Assembly: GCA_036399775.1 (NCBI GenBank) | Contig: DASWMJ010000089.1 | Span: 248,001-312,000, forward strand | DNA: 64,000 nt | Direction of reading: 5' to 3' | Origin: JADMIH01 sp036399775 | Lineage (GTDB): Bacteria > Chloroflexota > Chloroflexia > QHBQ01 > JADMIH01 | In this document: positions 44,223 through 51,993 of the stretch, piece after piece | Position numbering within the stretch: position 1 is the stretch's first letter | Layout: the number at the start of each line of letters is the position of its first letter | Notes under the pieces: model-generated | Database searches by the model: none | What the model saw: the letters and a program-made list of their open reading frames with translations, nothing else | Told to the model about the DNA's origin: nothing | Position numbers and translations under genes: made by a program

Positions 44223-44777
44223 TTAAGGCCGCAAATAGTCGTCGAGGTAGTTTAGGTTGGCCTGCAGATTCCAGTTGATATCTGCTGACGAGCGCAAGCG
44301 GTACGCGAAGCCCAGTTTCTTAGCGTATGCCTCCCCCGGCGGGCAGGACCATTTGCCATCGGCGCCCCGAACGTACTTATTGGGCACCTCTTGAGAAAGC
44401 TTTACAAGGTCCGACTCTTTTTTCCATTCTTCATACCACACGCCTGTAGAACGGATCACCAGGAAATCGCAGGTATGTATACCAGCAAAATGCTCGCGCC
44501 CTTTATGGGCAAACGTCAGCTTTATAGCATCGGGCTGATCAAAATACGCCAGGACCTCCCGGTCGTACTCGTATTCGACTATACCTGGCAGCTCGACTTT
44601 GTGACTTTCAAACTGTATCGTCGCACCCATCTTGCGGCTAGGATAGCGCCCCGGTACATTGCCTCCGCCACCTCCGACCACGCGTGATGGGCCTTTCCTC
44701 GCGCGCTCGATAACGGCTTGTGCCGCCGGTGACAGGTTTAGTTTGATATACAGCTTCAGAAATTCGTTGTCGTTCAT
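44223..44777 (-). CDS. tnsA: TnsA-family endonuclease (short form)
   Basis: Cuts the 5' ends of the transposon so that it moves by cut-and-paste. The 184-aa protein has the restriction-enzyme-like core: acidic residue(s) in VELPGIVEYEYDREVLAYFDQP, D in IHTCDFLVI and the E-x-K of WYEEWKKE. It is shorter than Tn7 TnsA (273 aa) and lacks a C-terminal HTH half, which seems to be at the N-terminus of the TnsB frame instead. Start ATG 44777 follows GAGAGGATAGGA. Confidence 0.88.
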   Translation of the reverse strand: MNDNEFLKLYIKLNLSPAAQAVIERARKGPSRVVGGGGGNVPGRYPSRKMGATIQFESHKVELPGIVEYEYDREVLAYFDQPDAIKLTFAHKGREHFAGIHTCDFLVIRSTGVWYEEWKKESDLVKLSQEVPNKYVRGADGKWSCPPGEAYAKKLGFAYRLRSSADINWNLQANLNYLDDYLRP

Positions 44778-45078
44778 ATTCCTATCCTCTCATTTTCTTA
44801 ATTACGTATTACCTTGTCTCAGTCGGAAACTTTATTTGTCGGGCGAAATACCTAAATCTCCAGTAATTAGATGCCATATGGCCAGTATTTTTCGCACATT
44901 TGTTCCCTTATACTAGGATGATACATGGAATTTTTCGGATCTGTAAACTAAACACTAAAAAAATAATATTGAATGCGCGATATTGTGACATTGTGTTATA
45001 TTTCGTGGCATTTGAAAATTCGTGATTCTTGATGCTTTTCTTGCGCCATTAAGTGTCATTTGATCAGAAAGGAGAGCC
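44778..45078. other. AT-rich divergent spacer between tnsA and XRE-1
   Basis: About 300 bp separating divergent genes, noticeably more AT-rich than its surroundings. It contains GATATTGTGACATTGTG and TTTCGTGGCAT (about 44985-45015), which recur in part upstream of the inactive TnsB paralogue (TTTCGGTGGCATATTGTGACA-like, about 46843-46863). They may be operator sites. No gene is seen. Confidence 0.5.
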
Positions 45079-45420
45079 ATGGAGAGCAAGTCGGAAGAAG
45101 AGAGCGATTCGATTGATAGGGTAGCACTGGATAAGCGTAATGCTGATCTAGGCTTGCTGTTGCGGCGCGCTCGGGAGAGTCAGGATCGGACACAGGATGC
45201 CTGTGCCCAATATCTTGGTACCAGCAGGCAGCGATACGCGAAATTTGAGGCCGGAACTATACCCATCCCGATGGTTGAGTATGAAGCTATGCTGCTTTAT
45301 TTGGAAATTCCTCTGAGCAAGGTTTGGCCGGAGCTACTACGCACGGCTTCACCCCGATGTGTGCTGCCGGTGACTCTAGAGCCAGGGCAGACTGTCGTCG
45401 TGGTTCTGCAAACCGAATGA
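45079..45420 (+). CDS. XRE-family regulator (XRE-1)
   Basis: A 113-aa protein with one Cro/CI-type helix-turn-helix (LGLLLRRARESQDRTQDACAQYLGTSRQRYAKFEAG). A short beta-rich tail (VLPVTLEPGQTVVVVLQTE) follows, resembling the tail of XRE-2 at 48193. Start ATG 45079 follows GAAAGGAGAGCC, a strong ribosome-binding site. It faces the inactive TnsB paralogue convergently and is divergent from tnsA. It may control the transposition genes or the nuclease block. Confidence 0.85.
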   Translation: MESKSEEESDSIDRVALDKRNADLGLLLRRARESQDRTQDACAQYLGTSRQRYAKFEAGTIPIPMVEYEAMLLYLEIPLSKVWPELLRTASPRCVLPVTLEPGQTVVVVLQTE

Positions 45421-45471
45421 GCTCCGGCCCCCTTCACATCAGCCATATATCAGGTATCAAGCCCGGCGTTC

Positions 45472-46785
45472 TCAGCGAGGGTCGTTGTCGTGGTCATGTG
45501 GGGTGGAGGCGTTCCCAGGTAGCTCGTGGCCTTCGTCCGGTCCGTCCAGGGCAAGGAGCGCAGGCTTACCGGCAGCATCCCTTGTAGCTCGCGAGAGGCG
45601 TTTGAATGCACGATGCTCAACTAGAGATAGACCCGCCGCGTACTTTTGATCCACCGCGGGGACCTGTCGCCAGATGCCGCCTGTGCGCTCAACGCTGTCA
45701 TTTACATAGATATGGCCCAGGTTGGATGGGTCATATTTGATGCTGACTCTCTCGGGAGCGCCCTGGGCAGTGCCTAACCATGCCAGGTTTGGACTGCTGT
45801 ACCACATACCCTCGAACTCGATACCCGCACGCTGCAGCTTTCGTTGGAGGGTCGGTGCCAACAGGATAAGCACCTCTGCGCTGTCAGGCAGCATGGGGCG
45901 AAAACCAGCCTGTATGCTATCCTGCCACCGCACTGCGGGAATGCACCCCTTTTCGCTATGCCAGGTCTGCGCGTACTCGTCCACCAAATAGCGATGCAGA
46001 GCCGCAAGAAATGCGGATATACTAATACGAGGATATTTTTTCCCGTCGCCGTCTCCACCATCGGCACTATTGTTACCGTCTCCTCCAACCGTGCCTGACA
46101 GGGCGTGAAGCAAGCCGGCGTTTATCACACTGAAAGCACGTTTCGCTGCAGCTTTCAATCCGGCTGTGCGTGCGGGTGAGGGCGTGTACACGAGCGTTAT
46201 CCCGAGCACTGTACAGGCGTTCTCGAGGTCCCGTCCAACTAACTCTTTGCCACCGTTCATGACGAGAACTTCCGGCAATCCGCACACGGGCCATGGGTTA
46301 TCTGTGCCAAACTTCTGCACGTCATGCTTTTCGAGTATTCCATGTAAAAGACAGCCCATCACCGCAAGGTAGCTCGGAGGGTCGAGACCGACGTACACGC
46401 CGAAGGGCATCTCGCTAAAGTCATCAATGGCAACCGTGACCGTAGGCCGCCCCAGCACAAGCTGTGACTCCTCGTCCACGATGAGCACATCAAGAACTAT
46501 ATGACCTAGCACTACCCGTTCAAGCACCCTGGTGGTCTCGCGGTCAGGCCCGGGAGTAGCAAACCGTTCGCGCAGGGCGGCTTTGCGCGTAGCCTCGCCT
46601 GGGGTCTCAAGCTTGAGTCTCTTTCCAACCCAGGCGGCACGAAGAGCCTTGATCTCCACAGTAGATTCGGCACCTGAGCTCTCATTTTCTACCAGGAGCC
46701 GATTGCTCCCAACTTTCTGCCGCACTGTATATGCCTGCCCGTCCAGCAGGTAGCGGGTATCCGGTTCAAATTTCACTCCGGCCAT
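45472..46785 (-). CDS. Catalytically inactive TnsB/TniA-like protein
   Basis: A 437-aa protein with the rve/RNase H core of TniA-type transposases, but all three catalytic residues are replaced. GHIVLDVLIVDEE has G94 where TniA has D of DHT; VMNGGKEL has N177 where D is expected; AAAKRAFSVIN has K215 instead of the catalytic E. The GRPTVTVAIDDFSEMPFGVYVG strand and the C-terminal beta-barrel (SIKYDPSNLGHIYVND) are retained. The N-terminal beta module (DTRYLLDGQAYTVRQKV) goes directly into the core, with no room for the usual HTH domains. The reading frame is intact over 1.3 kb, so it seems to be kept by selection for a non-catalytic job. Upstream on the same strand lies a Cas4-like nuclease gene. 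Confidence 0.85.
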   Translation of the reverse strand: MAGVKFEPDTRYLLDGQAYTVRQKVGSNRLLVENESSGAESTVEIKALRAAWVGKRLKLETPGEATRKAALRERFATPGPDRETTRVLERVVLGHIVLDVLIVDEESQLVLGRPTVTVAIDDFSEMPFGVYVGLDPPSYLAVMGCLLHGILEKHDVQKFGTDNPWPVCGLPEVLVMNGGKELVGRDLENACTVLGITLVYTPSPARTAGLKAAAKRAFSVINAGLLHALSGTVGGDGNNSADGGDGDGKKYPRISISAFLAALHRYLVDEYAQTWHSEKGCIPAVRWQDSIQAGFRPMLPDSAEVLILLAPTLQRKLQRAGIEFEGMWYSSPNLAWLGTAQGAPERVSIKYDPSNLGHIYVNDSVERTGGIWRQVPAVDQKYAAGLSLVEHRAFKRLSRATRDAAGKPALLALDGPDEGHELPGNASTPHDHDNDPR

Positions 46786-46932
46786 CTTACAACTCCTTTA
46801 CTACTATGAGGTTGAAAACTTCAAATGCACGATGTGCTGACATTTCGGTGGCATATTGTGACACTCTACGACACCAAATCAAATCGCGACACATAATGGC
46901 TCTGCCGTGTCTATCTTGATACCAGCTAGCTG
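46786..46932. promoter_or_regulatory. AT-rich spacer with motifs shared with other XRE-flanking regions
   Basis: Upstream of the inactive TnsB gene: CATTTCGGTGGCATATTGTG near 46842-46861 and GACACATAAT near 46889. The first is related to a string upstream of XRE-1, and the second recurs upstream of XRE-2 (about 48034). Possible regulator sites; not proven. Confidence 0.4.
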
Positions 46933-47871
46933 TCATCCATCACGGCCTCCTATCTCGACGCCTAGTTCAGCGAGATTAGTAATGTCGTCCAGGTCAATCT
47001 CACCCCAGGCTGGGCAGCACTGTTGCACAGGGCACCATGCGCAAGCTGCACTCACGTGAGGTTCTAGCTCCCTGGAACCTCCCATCACGCTATGGACGAG
47101 CTCAGTCAGGGCTTCCTTATGCCGGGCTACCTGGTCATGGTCGTACTCGGCCTCGACTTTGGTAAGGCTCAATAAATCGAGCTGAGATATGCGCACGGCA
47201 CGCACACCGGGGTGTCGTTTGTAGTGATGTCCGATTAACAGGAAGTAGAGGAAGCTTGAAAGATCCTCACCCAACGCTCGGGCGCTCGGCAACTGCCCAT
47301 TCTTTGTGAGTTTATAATCAAGGACCTCGAGCACCCCACCCTCATGCAGCTCGATACGATCTGCACGGCACGACAGCTCCACTCTATAGCCCTTTAGATT
47401 AGTTGTAGCGGTAAGGTACGCCTCAGTGGCCAGCACCTGTCCATGCGGGGTATGCTCAGATTGAGCGTAATACCTGAGAATCTCACAGGCTTGCGTATAT
47501 GCTGCCTCCTCGGCCAGGCTATCCTGGTAGCCATCTGTTTGCCAGTGTCGTGACACCAGGCTGCTAAGCTCTTGTTCGGATAGTTGTTCTCTCATGCCGT
47601 TGGTACTGCTTTGAGCATGGAGAGGCTTGTTGAGACCCAGCAACTCGCAAGGTGAGGGGCGGTGGAGAGTATCGAGAGCCGCATGTAAGCTGTTGCTGAG
47701 GGACATGGTGGCGCTCAAGGCCTTGCTGGCGGCAGCTCGCACCTGCCCTGATGCTGCTGTAGGGCCGTTGCTCGGATACTCTTCAGCGGGCCCATACAAG
47801 CGAGCAAATTTGAGGGGGCACGACAGGTATTCGCGCACACGCGATGGGGTTAATTTGATGTCTGCTATCAT
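46933..47871 (-). CDS. Cas4/RecB-like PD-(D/E)XK nuclease with Fe-S cysteines
   Basis: A 312-aa nuclease of the PDDEXK_1 group. Motifs: C18 in SCPLKFARL at the N-terminus, H63 in SLHAALD, D171 in RADRIEL, and D185-Y-K187 in EVLDYKL, followed by the C-terminal cysteines CAWCPVQQCCPAW (C277, C280 and C285 or C286). Four cysteines in this arrangement bind a 4Fe-4S cluster in Cas4 and AddB. It probably degrades or trims DNA ends. It lies 147 bp upstream of the inactive TnsB gene on the same strand and divergent from XRE-2. No cas1/cas2 or CRISPR array is nearby, so a CRISPR role is not supported. Confidence 0.82.
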   Translation of the reverse strand: MIADIKLTPSRVREYLSCPLKFARLYGPAEEYPSNGPTAASGQVRAAASKALSATMSLSNSLHAALDTLHRPSPCELLGLNKPLHAQSSTNGMREQLSEQELSSLVSRHWQTDGYQDSLAEEAAYTQACEILRYYAQSEHTPHGQVLATEAYLTATTNLKGYRVELSCRADRIELHEGGVLEVLDYKLTKNGQLPSARALGEDLSSFLYFLLIGHHYKRHPGVRAVRISQLDLLSLTKVEAEYDHDQVARHKEALTELVHSVMGGSRELEPHVSAACAWCPVQQCCPAWGEIDLDDITNLAELGVEIGGRDG

Positions 47872-48192
47872 GGGGTACTCCGTTTGTCTTGCATTGCAGG
47901 TGCTTTATCGTGGGCAAAAGCAAAGCTTAGCGGGACGTATTGACGCCCCCGCAAGAGAGATGTATCATGTTCTCTGATTGGTGGGTGAAAAGGTAAATGT
48001 TACAGGTTCGTGACGCGACCCATAGGCTGCTCCTGACACATAATTTTCCAGCGTTGGCACGATTTATCTCAGAGTAGCACCATCATAGAACTAAAGTTCC
48101 AGGAATGCAAGAGTGGATGGCTACCAAGTTATCCACAATTTCGGATTGCCTGGAAGGGCGGGCGCTACCGGACAAAAAGCTGGCGAAAAGCT
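47872..48192. other. Divergent promoter region between nuclease and XRE-2
   Basis: Around 320 bp without a gene. It includes TGACACATAATTTTCC (about 48034-48049), related to the GACACATAAT upstream of the inactive TnsB. Otherwise nothing is evident. Confidence 0.45.
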
Positions 48193-48525
48193 ATGGCAGA
48201 TGACGACATCAAGGCCAGGATGAAGAGGCGTAGCGTGGAGATCGGGCGCATGTTGCGGAACGCAAGGACCAGCCGCAACGTCTCGATCTCGGAGTGTGCT
48301 GCGCTAATTGGTACCGCACGCCTAAGGTATCGTGGGATAGAGAGCGGCGAGTCTTACATTTCGGTAGTCGAGTTGGAAGTGTTGATGGAACACCTGGGCA
48401 TCCCGCAAGAGGTACCCGTGCCGGCAGGCAGTGGAGATGAGCGGAAGATACACAGGATACCTGTGTCGGTATCGCCGGACGATACTATTTACCTTGTGGT
48501 GGACATCGCCCAAAGTTCCGAGTAA
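48193..48525 (+). CDS. XRE-family regulator (XRE-2)
   Basis: A 110-aa protein with a Cro/CI-type HTH (IGRMLRNARTSRNVSISECAALIGTARLRYRGIESGE) and a tail IPVSVSPDDTIYLVVDI that matches the tail of XRE-1 in pattern. The two are paralogues framing the inactive transposase and nuclease genes. Start ATG 48193 has only a weak ribosome-binding site. It is transcribed divergently from the nuclease gene. Confidence 0.82.
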   Translation: MADDDIKARMKRRSVEIGRMLRNARTSRNVSISECAALIGTARLRYRGIESGESYISVVELEVLMEHLGIPQEVPVPAGSGDERKIHRIPVSVSPDDTIYLVVDIAQSSE

Positions 48526-48597
48526 GGACGGGGATTATGTATGACGGGCATGACGCCATCGTAATAGGTAAGGTGCAAGCTGGAATGGCACAGAGCC

Positions 48598-49083
48598 ATG
48601 CGTATTGAAGCTCGGCTGCATGCTCTCGGCCTCACCTTGCCTGCACCGCTGCGGCCCCCGGATGGTCTGGCCGTACCCTATGTTTGGGTGCGAGTGCGTA
48701 AAGACCGTGCCTATGTTGCAGCGCACCCCCCTCTGAATCCGGATGGCACACTGGCTGGGCCGTTCGGTAAGGTTGGCGCGGACGTATCTCTGGCAGCCGC
48801 GCAGGCTGCGGCGCGACTTGCCGGTCTCGCGATGCTGGGGAGCCTCCAGCGCGCCCTGGGAGACCTAGACCGGGTGACAGCCTGGTTGCGCGTGTGCGGT
48901 ATGGTCAATGCGGCGACTGGGTTCACCCAGCCCGCTCACGTGTTGAACGCCTTTTCTGAACTGATTCTCGAACTCTATGGCCCTGAGGTGGGCCAGCATG
49001 CCCGCACCGCTGTGGGCGTAGCAGCCCTCTCGTGGGATAATCCCGTCGTGATTGAGGCAGAAGTCGAGGTGTCGCTCTCGTAA
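48598..49083 (+). CDS. RidA/YjgF-family protein
   Basis: A 161-aa protein with the pattern of the XF1-like RidA subgroup (GKVGADVSLAAAQAAARLAGLAML, LGDLDRVTAWLRVCGMVNA, GQHARTAVGVAAL). RidA proteins remove reactive enamine/imine intermediates; members of this subgroup have poorly known substrates. The catalytic Arg of classical RidA is probably in HARTAVGV. It lies 72 bp after XRE-2 in the same direction. Possibly ordinary cargo. Confidence 0.82.
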   Translation: MRIEARLHALGLTLPAPLRPPDGLAVPYVWVRVRKDRAYVAAHPPLNPDGTLAGPFGKVGADVSLAAAQAAARLAGLAMLGSLQRALGDLDRVTAWLRVCGMVNAATGFTQPAHVLNAFSELILELYGPEVGQHARTAVGVAALSWDNPVVIEAEVEVSLS

Positions 49084-49313
49084 ATCGTGACCCTTGGACT
49101 GGTGAGGTCAGTGGGTCAAGCACTGCCTGCACCAAAGAGTAGCTGCGTCAGAGGCGGACACGGGCTAACGGTTGTAAAGCGTCCACTTGCCGCCCTGATA
49201 ATGCAAGATCACACCTCGATCCTGCCGCCCACCCCTCTTCAGGCGACACCCTGTAGAGGGTAGCTAGAGATCCCTCGGCAGTAGTAAGAAGTCAACTCGA
49301 TTATATCCGGTGC

Positions 49314-50480
49314 CTAGACCGCTTTGGAGCGTGCGCTTTGCCGCGCCACTGTCCACAGCCCATCGGTGCCGCATACTAAACGTTCGCTTTTACGAAGCAC
49401 CTTGCGCAGATAGGCTAGAAAAGTCCGCGAGCGCGATTGATAACCACGCTTCACAACTGCCCGTGCGATATCCCTTACCGACAGAGGTTCGCGTGCTGCA
49501 TAACAAACCGAGTATATCACTGCTTCTAAGGGTAGCTGGCGGCGTATTTCAGGTAGACCCTCATACATGCGGCGCTGTGCATCTGCCAACTTTTCACTTT
49601 CATCAGCGAACGTTCGGAACGTTGCACCAACTATGGATTGAATCATCGTAGCGAACGCGTCGAGGTCCTCTGATCGGTTGCTTACCAACTCGCCAATCAT
49701 GGTACGGCTACGCGGGTGAAGAGCCCCAGTGCCAATTGCAGTGAGTGTGACAAGTTGCAACCAAACCGGCAGCCGCACAAAAGCGCGCGCCAACGCAACT
49801 ACTAGCGCCCAGATAGCCTTCGTGCTTTCGGTTACGACTATTATTACTATGAACCCTCCCAGCTTGGTGTGCAGGACGACGCTTTCGGCTCTGGCACAGT
49901 CACGAAGCGCTATTATTGTCTCCCGCCCAATCGCCCTCACTTCCTCAGTCAGAATGTCTTTATCGGAGGTGGCGATGGCATCTGCACCGCTCTCGAGATA
50001 GAGGTCAATGAACGGCTGATCCTTTAGGTCGCGGCACAAATGATCAGCAACATCATGAATTAGGTTGATATCGTGGAAGTGTATGCGATCTTGATATGGC
50101 GCAAATTCCTGCCAAAGTGCATTTTCGGTGGTTTTCCATCTTCCTGCGCGCATCCGAATCTTGCTCTCTACCTCATCGAGAGCTTGACGGGGGGCAATAA
50201 CGATGATTTTATCTGCATCAATGGCCTCTTTTAATGCAGTTCGTGCAGACCGATCTTGACAATTCCTAGACCGCCAATACAAATCATTCATTATGACGCT
50301 TGTATCAACAACCAAAAGATGCTGACGAGGGACGCTAAGGAACTGCGCCCATCGAGGATCGAGCACTATCAGGTCTGAAAGTAGATCGCCCAGTGATGGC
50401 AATGCATCAGATGGGATAGCTACATTAGGTGGGATGGCTATATAGGCCACTGGGTTCTCTGCCGTTTTTATGAAATGCAA
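49314..50480 (-). CDS. PIN-domain protein with membrane segments and C-terminal winged helix
   Basis: A 388-aa protein. The PIN nuclease core has D59 (VVDTSVIMND), D102/E103 (LDEVES), D167 (GADAIA) and D173/D175 (TSDKDIL), so the metal site is intact. Two or three hydrophobic segments follow (LGGFIVIIVV, AIWALVVALARAF, LVTLTAIGTGAL). A winged-helix-like C-terminus (LSVRDIARAVVKRGYQSRSRTFLAYLRKVL) ends the protein. PIN domains usually cleave RNA. No antitoxin-sized partner is adjacent, so a simple toxin role is not shown. The ribosome-binding site is weak. Confidence 0.75.
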   Translation of the reverse strand: MHFIKTAENPVAYIAIPPNVAIPSDALPSLGDLLSDLIVLDPRWAQFLSVPRQHLLVVDTSVIMNDLYWRSRNCQDRSARTALKEAIDADKIIVIAPRQALDEVESKIRMRAGRWKTTENALWQEFAPYQDRIHFHDINLIHDVADHLCRDLKDQPFIDLYLESGADAIATSDKDILTEEVRAIGRETIIALRDCARAESVVLHTKLGGFIVIIVVTESTKAIWALVVALARAFVRLPVWLQLVTLTAIGTGALHPRSRTMIGELVSNRSEDLDAFATMIQSIVGATFRTFADESEKLADAQRRMYEGLPEIRRQLPLEAVIYSVCYAAREPLSVRDIARAVVKRGYQSRSRTFLAYLRKVLRKSERLVCGTDGLWTVARQSARSKAV

Positions 50481-50831
50481 AAGTAGATAGGACCACCCTC
50501 TATATTAGCACAAATATTCTACATTTCCCAGGTTCGGTAATGCAGCACCGTTCGTACCACATTCTCGTCTTGCGGTTCTCGTGTACATTGCCTCAGCTCG
50601 ACTTTGTACAACTTTGGAATTGAGGTAGAGCAGGAGCCTCAATACTCTCACGACCACGCCTGGGACTTTATAAACATTCACCTTTCTGCGAGATATAGAG
50701 AAAAGTGTTACAGAAGTGTTTGTGCCTAGCTGGGCTACATGGCGCATTCACCTGCGAAATTGTGCAAAATCGAGCTTAGTCACTCTGTTTCTGTACCTGG
50801 CTTGGGCATGGGAAGAGGAGAGCGAGTTATG
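50481..50831. other. Gene-poor spacer
   Basis: About 350 bp between the PIN gene and a membrane-protein gene. A frame of 80 codons is present (50505-50747) but has no ribosome-binding site or recognisable domain, and I do not annotate it. Confidence 0.5.
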
Positions 50832-51761
50832 TTAGTAATCATCGTCCTGTTGGCTGTTAGCTAGCCGTTCGGCCTGCACAGACCTTCTTATCAGCAAGCT
50901 CAACGAGATGCCTGTAACCACTCCGTACACCACCCCTCCTGCCGCAGATGCCGCAATGATGTCTACCTGCTGTGTAAGAAGGGAGAGCGCTACCCCAAGG
51001 GCAAATCCTGCCGTGCCAACAGCGCTAGGTATCACCCACAGCCAGCTATGTCGCACCGCCATGGCCTTCAGGATGCCGACCTGTAATATCCCTACTATAG
51101 AACCGAACAGCAACAACCCGGCCAGCGTACCAAACGCGATCCCGTTGTAACCTCCTATCGTCATGCCGATAAACCATCCTACGCACGAAGCGACAGCAAG
51201 CCCCATGCAGTTACCGGAAAGGGTGAGCATAAACCAGGAGCAACCGCCCAACTCCCTGTGAAAGGAGCGCAGGGCAAGCATCTGGCCGAGAGCAATTATA
51301 GCGCCTGGGATTATGCCTGCCAGGATAAGTAAAATAACCGATGCCGTGTATCCGAGGAAGCTCTCAGGAGTTATGGCCCACAGCACAAGACCGGCGGCTA
51401 CAGCGTCCAGGAGGAAGCCTGCACTTGTGGGCACTATCCACAGGACGGCCCTCAACGACCATGTGAATGTTGAACTGACTGTCCATTTTGCCACACCAAA
51501 GGTATGCCTTATGCCTGTCCATAGACTGGCACCAGCGTGCCTAGGAGTGCTATCTGGCACCTCTATAACTTCAACATCGTCGGGCGCGGTGGCCAGAGCG
51601 CGAGCTTGAGCTGCCCTTGCCTCCATAAGCTCAGTGAAGGTTATGGTGCGCACAGGCACCGGCACAGGTGCAGGAGGACCCTGGGCAGCTTCAGCAGCAC
51701 CCTGGTTCACAAGGGCTTTGTGCTCTTGCCTCGGATTATCGCTCCCTCTGATCGAGGCCAT
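50832..51761 (-). CDS. Hypothetical multipass membrane protein
   Basis: A 309-aa protein with a soluble, Pro/Ala-rich N-terminus of about 80 residues and then six to eight hydrophobic segments (such as LLDAVAAGLVLWAIT, VILLILAGIIPGAIIALG, LAGLLLFGSIVGILQVG). The membrane part has repeated Gly-rich GxxxG patterns, suggesting internal duplication. No family is recognised. Start ATG 51761 follows ATAGGAGCG. Confidence 0.65.
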   Translation of the reverse strand: MASIRGSDNPRQEHKALVNQGAAEAAQGPPAPVPVPVRTITFTELMEARAAQARALATAPDDVEVIEVPDSTPRHAGASLWTGIRHTFGVAKWTVSSTFTWSLRAVLWIVPTSAGFLLDAVAAGLVLWAITPESFLGYTASVILLILAGIIPGAIIALGQMLALRSFHRELGGCSWFMLTLSGNCMGLAVASCVGWFIGMTIGGYNGIAFGTLAGLLLFGSIVGILQVGILKAMAVRHSWLWVIPSAVGTAGFALGVALSLLTQQVDIIAASAAGGVVYGVVTGISLSLLIRRSVQAERLANSQQDDDY

Positions 51762-51993
51762 TGTGTCGCTCCTATGCTTGATTGTTGTCCTGGGTGTTTT
51801 GCGTCGTTTCGGTTATCCTGCCTGGAGCGTGTGATGAACTTTGAGCAAGTAATCAAGCAAGCTCAACGTAGCGAGCAGCCATGAGGATAGCAAAGACAAC
51901 AAGATGCAGCCCTGTCAATGTTTCACGCAACCGTTCGCAGTCACGCGTCATCTCACGATAATAAGCGGTCCAGGCGAAGGTGCGCTCACCTTG

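Larger units (their letters stand above)
37518..44777. mobile_element. Tn7-like transposon, tRNA-proximal end and transposition genes
   Basis: The segment holds tnsA, tnsB, tnsC, tniQ-2 and tniQ-1, all on the minus strand and pointing at the tRNA, in the same order as Tn7 tnsABCD. The element probably extends rightward beyond the window, with the genes after 45 kb as cargo; only the left end is visible. No CRISPR array or Cas effector was seen, so RNA-guided transposition cannot be claimed. Confidence 0.8.

Noticed and set aside
50505..50747. 80-codon frame on the minus strand
   Set aside because: No ribosome-binding site, no domain and a biased composition; treated as spacer.
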